A stretch of 64,000 bases of DNA from the NCBI RefSeq assembly GCF_043290135.1, contig NC_134701.1, positions 202,786,601-202,850,600 of the forward strand, read 5' to 3'. The notes beneath the pieces are model-generated. The model made no database searches. It was given only the letters and a program-made list of their open reading frames with translations, and was not told the DNA's origin. Below, piece by piece: positions 55,448 to 64,000 of the stretch. Position 1 is the stretch's first letter. The number at the start of each line of letters is the position of its first letter. The DNA is from Rhipicephalus microplus (taxonomy: Eukaryota > Arthropoda > Arachnida > Ixodida > Ixodidae). The translations under genes were made by a program, and so were the position numbers.

Positions 55448-55774
55448 CGAGGGCCGCGCGGGAGGAACGCCATGGCCCAGTGTTCATCCGGGCACCTCCT
55501 AGCCGGGTGGAATTCCTCAACTCGACGCAGACTGTGGTGCCGTGCGACGTGCAGGGTGTGCCACGGCCCGAGGTGTGGTGGTGGCGGGTTGGCTCCCAGG
55601 GACCCGCGCCGGACATTCCAGGTCTGCGTCACGTGCGCGTTCAAGATGGAGCACTCGTGTTCTCGCCTTTCCGGGCCGAAGACTTTCGCCAGGACATCCA
55701 CGCTGCCGTGTACCGATGTGGTGCACGAAACGGCGTCGGCTCTATCGTCAGCGGTGACGTTCACGTCAGGGTCG
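55448..55774 (+). CDS. Single exon: Dscam-type first immunoglobulin domain
   Basis: The one recognisable host coding sequence in the window. A 327-nt open exon is bounded by an acceptor (cttgtcttctcgcag) and a donor (g|gtaagt), entering and leaving in phase 1, so it is a symmetric cassette of one Ig domain. The product has GPVFIRAPPSRVEFLNST, a Cys in VVPCDVQG, Trp residues in VWWWRV, PGLRHVRVQDGALVFSPFRAEDFRQ, and the second Cys in VYRCGARN. That is the pattern of the N-terminal Ig domain of arthropod Dscam, a cell-surface adhesion receptor for neurons and haemocytes. Neighbouring exons are outside the window or beyond very long introns. Which Dscam paralogue this is cannot be told. Confidence 0.86.
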
Positions 55775-56495
55775 GTAAGTAACCGAATGAACACTTTCTT
55801 TTCACCTAACGGGCACCATTCTGTTAAAATAACATTTATCACAAAGAAACCTGTCAATTACGAAGGTGAAGAATACAAACTCAGCCGTAAAGAAAAAGTC
55901 ACAGTTTCGCCAAAAGGGCGAAGCAATGAATGCGATAGCAACATATTTGAATGTTTTACGAAGCAAGGCTAGCATTTTTAGGAGCAATATTATTTGTAGT
56001 AAACATGCGTTTGCTCAGTAACCAAGTTTCTTGCGGCGCGGCCACAGTAGATGACTTCAACAAGGCTCATGCATTGTGATGGCATTGATATACCAAGTAA
56101 GGCTGGCAGTCAACTCATTATGTTCCATCTCACGTAACTCTTCAAAATGCTGGTGCAAGAGAACACGGCCGCTCCAGGTAGACTTTCGGCACCATTTTAT
56201 CATGTTCAGAACGCAACCCGTAGAAGCTCCTGCCTGATCCCATCTGCTGCGGGAGCCCAAGGCGCACGCTGATTGTTGCCGCGATAGCGCAGCAATAATA
56301 ACCGCCCCCCCCCCTCTTTTTTTTTTTTGCTGGTGAGATAAGCGCGTGCGCAGACGAGCCCGGATGGAAAGGCGATGTTCACTCCGCAGAAGGAAAAGGC
56401 TAGCGCATCCTTCCATGTATATATATATGTGAATGGCAGCGGCTACCGAAAAACCTAGTCGAAATGGTCCATATAATCTCTATCGAAATGATCTA
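55775..56495. other. Probable intron downstream of the Dscam-type exon
   Basis: Starts with the donor gtaagt. 55890-55945 contains tttcgccaaaagggcgaagc, a small palindromic repeat-like word. A run of C and T (56303-56330) and a short tata tract (56418-56428) are the only other landmarks. Confidence 0.5.
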
Positions 56496-56744
56496 TGGTG
56501 CTAAACATCCCGAAACTCAGATATGATTATGAGAGACTCTGTAGTAGAAGGCTCCGTAAATTTCGACCTCCTGGGGTTCTTTAACGTGCACCTAAGCACA
56601 CGGGCTTCAAACAGTCTAGCTTTCATCAAAATTGCAGCGAGTGCAGCCGGGATTAAATCCCGGCTGCGCCAGGATTCGATCCTCTGACCTTCAGGTTAGC
56701 AGTCAAGAGTCATAACCGCTATATACCCACGGCAGGGCCAGCAG
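56496..56744 (-). mobile_element. tRNA-derived SINE, copy 7 (degenerate)
   Basis: Minus orientation. The body is recognisable (atatgattatgagagactc, gttctttaacgtgcac). A tandem cgggattaaatcccggctgc word in the head region suggests a local duplication. Confidence 0.8.
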
Positions 56745-57660
56745 TGTGGAAAGCCGAGATATATGTATGTATACTTAGCAGACTCACCAGCAAGGAGATC
56801 GACAGCCCAATTCTGAGCAGCATCATGGAATCCATTAACAACATTCTGTCACGAGGGGTATGCCTCGCTGCACAATGGGTACCTTCGCACGTGGTTATTG
56901 CGAGCAATGAAGAAGTGGATTGCCTTGCTTCGTCATGCAACCATGATGGCTTAGACTGTCCGGGAATTCTGTGTATGATGGACAACGCTCGTCTGCTTAT
57001 ACGCCGACACCTCCTAAAGCAGCACCCAGACCAACGTGTGGCAAATGGATCATTCCCTCCCCGTGTTCGTGGCGGTGGCTTGCCTCGTAGTTCCCGAACG
57101 CTGTTGTACAAACTAAGAGTGGGCTCTGTGCTGGTGCGTTAACGATTACACCGTCAAGGGCTTGTGGACAGCCCGTTGTGCGAAGCTTGTGGCTCCTGCG
57201 AAACACTTGAGTTTCTCGTAGTGCACTATCCCACATTTGCTACGCAGCGGTCTTTGCTGATTAAGGAATATAAATTTTTAGGACTTCAGTGCGCGACTCT
57301 AGATGACTGCCTCTTTCCGAGTGGTAGGGCTTCCTGATGCGACCAGGCCCACCGAGCTCTCCTTACATTTATGAACCAAATGAACCTGACCACCCGTTTA
57401 TAAACGGTCTTTTTTCTTTTTTGTTATTTTTATTTATGCTTTTTACTCATACTCGTCGAAGTATTCGTCATTCTTTTTCTCTTCCTCATCTTCTTTCCTC
57501 TGTCTCCCCTTTATTCTTTGTTTCCTGTGTTCCTTCTCTCCTCCCGAAAGAGCGAGCAGGCGTTGTGCCCCTCCACGTGGCAGTTGCCAGCTTGCTTTCT
57601 CCCTCTTTCCTCTGTGTCCTTGTGTATTTGTGTATGCAAATAAAAAAATAATAAAATATT
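56745..57660 (+). mobile_element. LINE 3' end (RNase H end, C-terminus, 3' UTR)
   Basis: 5'-truncated plus-strand LINE. 56744-57142 is open and contains SRGVCLAAQWVPSHVVIASNEEVDCLAS, which is the end of an RNase H domain (WVPSHVGI..NE..D in intact relatives). Then a KLRVGS stretch, and in other frames a C-terminal Cys/His block (SPLCEACGSCETLEF) and HRALLTFMNQM near 57345. 57405-57650 is a pyrimidine-rich 3' UTR ending in aaataaaaaaataataaaa. A single frameshift separates RNase H from the C-terminal block. It is a different LINE family from the one at 43390, judging by the C-terminus. Confidence 0.8.
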
Positions 57661-59480
57661 TCTTCAAATAAACATCAATTGTTTACGCTTGTTTCATCTG
57701 TATAGCCCGTGTCCCCGCATTTTACGCCTTGTTCTACGATGAAACACAGCCTGGCTTAAGCAAGTCGGAAAAATTGAAACTTTCCATTTCGTTCTATGTG
57801 TCTAGATAACACGTGATATCTGTTTCTTGGAACTTGCAGTTCAATGCAAAAGGGTGTTCGTCACACTAATGTAACTATTGAAACAACAACCATAGTTACC
57901 ATTTGACGTCACATTGTTGAGGACTCAGTGACGTACAAAATTGTGCGTTGCATTCCTGTTTGGTTCCGTAATCCTAACACTGGTGCTCTAGATAATGCAG
58001 ATCAAATTGAATGCTGCGAATGCTGATACAGCGCATTTTTTAAACAACTGTCACTACCAACCGCTCTGACAGTGTTCGACTTCTGTTTTTTATACATAAG
58101 CATCATAAATATTTATCACTTACCTGTAAAAATTAACTTTGGATGCACCCATGTTCACAAGTATCTTATATGCTAGATATTCATGTGTGAGTAGCTATAA
58201 GCGACGTTAGGCTGAGCCTAATACTAGTAAACGCCAACGGTCAACGGAGGACAAACTCGCGAAAGAAGAAATTCGTTAATTGAGCCTCAGTTTATGTACA
58301 ATGGTAAGCAGATCATTTCTTCGCGGCAGTCGTGCCAGTGAATCAATCAAGTGGTGTCCTCTAGGCAAAACGGCCTTGACATTAGAGCATGACGTGGAGG
58401 TCTACAATCCCTGTTCCCAGCGTTAAATGTGCATGCGAGCATTACGCGCCTACCTTAAAAAAAGTCCTCGAATCGTCCGCGCTGCGTTGTACATTTGTAT
58501 GATTCACTAAAATGTGAAAAAAAAAACGTTTGTCACAAGTTTTTGACACGCGCCTACTTTTGACTTCAAAGAAAAAAAGAGCGAGCAAAATAGAGGGAGA
58601 AGGTAAGAGCGAGAGGGAAAGAGCCTTCAAGCGGTGTGAAGAAAATTAACCGCTTCCTTTTCGGTAGAGTGCACAAAGAAATCAGATTTCATGGTTCGCC
58701 ACGGTGCTATGAAGCGCGAATTAAAACAGGGTCACTGAGTTTTCTCCGTATTTTTTTTTTACACTTTCATACTACTTTACGTTTTACAGTTTAAGTTAAG
58801 CGTCACAGCTACTCTTTTTTTTATTCGCTGATAACATGTTGCTCGTTAAAAAAGACTTTCTGGCTAGGATTGCCCGTCCAAAGGACAAGGGCGTTTTTGA
58901 CGCAGAGTGAAAGGATGCTGGTTATTTCTCGCATTGGCGGACTAAATTATGACCCGCCAGCAGTACTCGTCCATCCGGGAGATGATAATTTTTCAAGTCG
59001 CCGCGCGTAATTTTTTAATCGTTAGCGCCGACTAGAAACTACCGCGGACTTTTAATTCTTCACAAGTTGTGATCGCTAATGAAAACAAAGGCCTTGGTTA
59101 CGAACGCAGCAGAATTCACTGCAGCGAATAACGAAGATGGGCAAGTCTAGCTATTTCGCAACATTCAGTAGCGCATGCGTCAGAGTGAGCAAAGGTAGAA
59201 GTTTCATTCATTCATTCATTCATTTCGTTTACTGTTCAAAATATACACATTTTTTGGGTAATTTATATTAGTCAAAAACAAGCAACAGTTCGTGCTCCCA
59301 TAAACCACATGAGATTATTTATGGTCGACGAGGTCGATTTCTACTATTTCCAGCAAAACTTTGTTTCCGATACCTAGCATCTGGTTTTACGACTTCCTAC
59401 GTAGAACGTTTATGAATGTATAATACTTTCATCATTAGTGTTGCTGTATTCAGTCTCCATTCGAGTGTAATACGCGTGGC

Positions 59481-59529
<49 letters not shown>

Positions 59530-62500
59530 AGTGTGTCATATTTTCGGCTTTGCATGTTTAGGAGTAACCCGCAATTTTTCTCGCTTGTCTCTATCACGTC
59601 TTCAAGTTTGAGTAAGCTTCACCTTGTTATCAAAATCCGAGTATCCAAACTGAACGTTTCTCTGATGGCGCGTTTGGGTACAATCCAGTAACTGTGGAGT
59701 CACTCACTTCTACATCGCCGCACCATTGTTCCAACGCGATTCCACTTGCTGTTGCAAAGGGTTGGGACAGGGGAAAAAAAAGACGGAAGGTATTGCTGCA
59801 AAAAGCGCGTTAAATCTCATCAAGCGTTTTCTTCCCACGATTCTTTGATCCTTTCGTGCAGACCTAGAGCTTTTTTCTTCTTTTTTTTCTTCGTCTTTTT
59901 TCAGCCCTCTACCGCACACTAAAGGAAATCTAGTATTTCAGACAACTATTTCACTGATGTGAGAACCTTAAGCAGGCTGCGCAGCCCTGCACTAAGTGAA
60001 GCTCTTCGCACTTGACCAGAATGAATTCCTGAGAGCAGTTCAAGAGGCAGAGGGAAGAATTGTAAGAGAAAAACAGTGATGTTTACCAGGGCTGCGTACA
60101 GTATAGCACCCTCTTCTGACAGAGGTGAAAAAAAAGAGTTTCAGAGAATTGAGAGTAGACCCGTGTAATACAGTTCACGACACAGCATCAAAATATACAG
60201 CACCCATCGTCCAAAGCGGCATGTCCTTCAGCTAAAGCATAATACTAGAACAGGCAAATTTAGAGGTTCAGTATGCCATATCCACGTGTTTACGGCCACT
60301 TTAGCGTCATAGTAGAGTATAATGTGAACACTAGACGAGAGACGAACGAAAGGCGCCTACGTTCTCGCGTTCACCTTTCCTTCGTCTCCGGTTTAGTGTA
60401 TGCGCTAAGCGCTATTATTACTGACTTGTTACAACTCGCCCAACAAAGAAAATGTGTTGATCACTTGAACACTTGAACTGTGCCACAATCAGGATGAATG
60501 TTCACATAAACTTGTGTAAAAGTCACCTCACAACAAACCTTGAAGCATTCAAGTTTGCAACGCCAATTATTTCTTAAAAAAGAAAAAAAAAGATGAAAAA
60601 AAGGAATGAAGCACGAGCTCAATAAGCATCCAGATCCTGACGGAAAACATTGACGCGAAACAATTTTATCAAAGATCAAGAACTCAATGAGAGACTATGC
60701 GACACATGCTGCATTTGTTACGTCCCAGCGTTATTTCCAAGAGATTGTTAGAAGATAACACTGATGAAGATTTTGATGTACTGTATGTTAACGATCCCCG
60801 GTTATTCCAGATAGGCCATGATATATTTGTGCAGATGTGCCGGAACAGCCACCAAATTGTCGAAATTATTTGATTTCTCAATCTAATGTCGGCTAAATCT
60901 TGACCATAATTTGTGTGCTTCTTGCATGAATCTACCAAGTAATTAGCATTTTAGCCAGAAAACTTCCATACACTGCCAACTGTGAACTCCTGAGAAGTGT
61001 TTTAAAGGAAGTAAAGCATCTCTACCATCCGATGGCTTTCAAACTCCGCTAAACTTTCTGATTCATTGATATAAATAATGTAAATATAATATTTAGAAAA
61101 TAATCGGTCTCCGGGAACACTCCAGGCAGTTGATCCTCATAACAAATTGCACAATAAATGTTTCTTGCGAAGTACTTCATCTTAGTCTCGCAAAAAAAAA
61201 TTATCTGATATCTACTTCCTCGAAACTTTCGAAACATTTGAGAAACAGTAGAGGCAACTGGAACGTAAGGCTTTCGAATTCCAGCTTTTAAGCTCGCGCT
61301 TGTTGTTTTCCTTCCTAACTATACTAACGGCAGCGGTAAGTCAAGAAGACATCTTCCACTCGAGCTCCCTTCGCAACAATGTGACGCGTCTCGACCCTGC
61401 AAAGGAAACGCTACGCGAAAGGCCGCGCCCGCCTGTTGGGCACCCGCCGCTTAGGAGACGAGAGAAATAATAAAAGTTCTGCGAGGGCGGCGCCCGACAC
61501 AGAGGCCGTTAGTCGTTCACACTTGGGAGCCTCTCATATTCGCCAGCCTGCCAGAACCGTCTGCCGGAGGACATTAGAGACTGCAAACTGCTTAGCCAAG
61601 AGAAGAAATGGGGCAAGGCCAGTGGTCTCGGAGAAAGAAAAGGCGTTGTGCGAGAGTTTCTCTATGCGACAGAATAACAAATGGGCCAACGGGTTTGAAA
61701 GCGAAGAAGTGTAGAACAGACCCCGCGCCGGGGTGGGCACGCATAACTGGGCGCCTCGCTTTTCAGCTTTCTTTCTTCAAAGTAGTACCGCGTTCAAGAA
61801 ATCAAAACAGCGCTGCCAAAGAGGTTGTCACTCCCACCTATCTGTCTCTTTTTCGGTTCTTTTTTTTTCTGACATTCTTCTCTTTACTTAATCGTACTCT
61901 TGTTGCGAGGCTCGACGCACGACGCTTCACTGTTCGACGCCCACTGCTCCGGATCACCATGCATGGCGTCGACTGGCATAAGGCACTCGTAACGCAAAGC
62001 GTTTTGCGTTCGCACGCATGACAAATAGTGAGCCATAGCGAGCTTCGTGTGCTGAGGCCGCATAATCATAACATCGTGAGAAGCTTCCCGGTGATTACAC
62101 ACACAAAAAAACAGTTTAGTTTGTCGCCTACAAGCCCCCTTTCGTAGTCGTATGGGCCTTGGGTGGGTACGAAAAATTCACCCCCCTCCCGCAGCCCTTT
62201 CAGCTGTTCACATGGCGATTCTTTAATAACCCGCACCTTCGCAAGATTGGACCCGCGCAGTGCGCAGATGTGAGGTAGAGATGATTGTTTAATGGCGCAT
62301 CGCTCGCACAAACGCCAGCCTCGTGAATCATTCATTAATTGTGCGTCTATGATCGTATTCGGTGTTTTTTTTTTTCTAAATACAGCACTCGGGCTCAACA
62401 GCCTAAATTTTGGCATATATTAGCGGCCACTATTATTTTTCCAATCTTAGCAATGTAGCAATAAGTAAGAGTAGATCAAATGACAAAGTCCCCAATTCTT

Positions 62501-62574
62501 CTTTGAGTGCTACTTTATCACTCGTATAATTTTTAACCTACCGACTCATCTTCATCGATTAATTTTCATAACTC
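57661..62574. other. Unassigned stretch with one microsatellite
   Basis: No gene recognised. 59205-59224 is a cattcatt run. 60565-60605 is A-rich. An ORF at 61608-62021 and its neighbours have no recognisable domain. The sequence is AT-rich to about 61300, then locally GC-richer. Confidence 0.4.
59484..59523. repeat. (TTA)n microsatellite
   Basis: About 40 bp of perfect TTA. Confidence 0.95.
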
Positions 62575-62814
62575 GCCCCGCCGCTGTGGTCTAGTGGCTA
62601 AGCTACTCGGCTGCTGACCCGCAGGTCGCGGAATCGAATCCCGGCTGCGGTGGCTGCATTTCCAATGGAGAATGAAATGTTGTAGGCCCGTGTGCTCATA
62701 TTTGGGTGCACGTAAAAAACTCCAGGTGGTCGAAATTTCCGGAGCCCTCCACTATGATGTCTATCATAATCATAAGATGGTTTTGGGACGTGAAACTCCA
62801 CAGATCAATCAATC
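62575..62814 (+). mobile_element. tRNA-derived SINE, copy 8 (full length)
   Basis: Full-length, from ccccgccgctgtggtctagtgg to the atcaatcaatc tail. It is flanked by aattttcataactc (62561-62574) and aattttcgtaactc (62815-62828), a 14-bp duplication with one mismatch. Confidence 0.95.
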
Positions 62815-62828
62815 AATTTTCGTAACTC

Positions 62829-64000
62829 CTCTTTCCTGACATTATTTCTCATGTCGTATTGTTGGTGTCCTTGACAATTGTATATAGTGAAGTAGTGGTG
62901 GTCCTTCAGTATTATTCTAAATGTTATCAAGTTTTCTATTTACCGAGCACGCAAGGAACAATGGTTGCAGAAACCTTTAGGTACTTTTGAGCGCAGTAAA
63001 CTCTCACACAATTGATACTGACATTTTTCTTCAGAGTACATTTGCTGCTGTCATGTGAAATAATGAGGTTACACGCAATCTAGAATAATATTTTGCCCAA
63101 GATGACATCGAATTGATGGGGCAAGAAGAGCGTACTGAGCCGGCAAATTCGCCGAGAGATGCTTCTGGTGTACGCCAGCTAGTAGAAAAGGGACATCTGC
63201 GAGGGAAATTTTGCTCACCCTGTTAAAGCACCCATGAGAGTAGAACAAAGAAGAAAAGAGAAGTGTCGGATACTAATGCGCCAAACGAAGGTCGCAGAAA
63301 CATTCTCATTCACTAGATCACCGTATTTCTCAGCGCAAGTTTCCACGTCTATGCGCTTTTGTGTTCTCGTTGTTTCCTGACCGTGTCTTCTCTTCGCGAA
63401 AGCATCGTCTCTTAAAGCGTCTCGTGGGAACAAGGCACGCTGTCAACGCTTAATGTTCCGTAGACGCAATTTGGGACCCTAAATGTATTTGCTCCTGCCC
63501 CGATCTCCTCTACCACGCCAGGAACCTGCATTTATTTTTCAGCTGTTTGTCTTACGTAACTCACAACTGCGTTGGCATGAAGGGAAAACATCGCTGGTGG
63601 GTTTCGGAAAATCGTGGTTGTACAGTGAGCGTCTTTTTCTTTGACTTTCCTCCTCTCTCGTTAATTGTCTCATTCGACAAGTAAGCTTTCGTACAACATG
63701 ACATACTACAGGGTTTTTTTTCTTTCTTCGCCATCTTCTCCCTGAATTCCTCAGAGACGGGGATATTAGGATGCATGGTCATGAGCAGCTTTGGCTGTAG
63801 GATAAAAATTTTACTACAGCCAGCCTCGTAACGCAATATAAGAGCTCAAAAACGTCCCTTTGCGCAGTTTCGGACTGATCTACGCTAGAAAAAGAGGGCT
63901 GTCTTTCGAAAAAGTATTAGAGTTGTTCTTTGAGCTAACTTGATTGTGGTATCCGAAAACATTTTAGCGGGACGTGACGGTGTTCATCCGAAAAGAAATG
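62829..64000. other. Unassigned stretch to window end
   Basis: No gene or repeat recognised. Short frames at 63215-63433 and 63561-63836 (minus) have no recognisable domain. Confidence 0.4.

Noticed and set aside
61436..62021. Frames of 92 and 137 codons
   Set aside because: Not recognisable as any protein; the second runs into a poly-T stretch giving a run of Phe.
62575..62650. Functional tRNA gene in the SINE heads
   Set aside because: A and B boxes are present but each is fused to the SINE body with target duplications, so these are tRNA-derived SINE heads.

Overview
This window reads as intergenic or intronic DNA from a large, repeat-rich arthropod genome, most probably an ixodid tick. 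The basis is inference from: many copies of a tRNA-derived SINE of the kind known from hard ticks; Gypsy, BEL/Pao, Penelope-like and I-type retrotransposons; long (TA)n and (ATT)n microsatellites; and one host exon with a Dscam-type first immunoglobulin domain. No prokaryotic gene organisation is present and no rRNA or functional tRNA gene was found.

Layout. 1-2798 is unassigned. 2804-8220 is a complete minus-strand Gypsy element (E1) with two identical 154-bp LTRs, intact gag and pol, PBS, PPT and ATAT target duplications. 8225-12994 is unassigned. 12995-15800 is a repeat patchwork: a GTCC minisatellite repeat, a tandem duplication and a solo-LTR-like insertion flanked by GCAT. 15799-17260 is one copy of a roughly 1.2-1.5 kb non-coding repeat ('family X') holding a SINE. 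19284-30720 is a nest. A 76-bp tandem array is split by a dead BEL/Pao element (19588-30409, CTTGG duplications). BEL gag is split by a gag-only LTR element (23933-26335, GGCT duplications). The BEL 5' LTR is split by a second family X copy, which was itself hit by a short Penelope-like element with an intact GIY-YIG endonuclease ORF (28625-29752, 11-bp duplications) and a truncated SINE. 30721-35598 is unassigned. 35933-41295 is a second complete Gypsy element (E2, identical 186-bp LTRs) inside a (TA)n tract. 41602-49725 is a decayed Gypsy element (E3) with a SINE in its LTR and a 5.8-kb I-type LINE in its integrase region. It meets a fourth Gypsy fragment (E4, 49708-51098) head to head through a 62-bp palindrome. 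From 51.2 kb onward the sequence is mostly unassigned, with SINEs, a LINE 3' end, microsatellites and the Dscam-type exon at 55448-55774 (plus strand).

How it works together. Only one piece of host coding sequence is recognisable; the rest is mobile DNA at different ages. E1, E2 and the Penelope-like element look young (identical terminal repeats, open frames). BEL, E3, E4 and the LINEs are dead. The most informative mechanistic signal is the heptamer GGAAAAC directly before the gag stop codon in both intact Gypsy elements, with pol in the -1 frame. In E2 the two frames overlap by only 19 nt, so a -1 shift would have to occur there.
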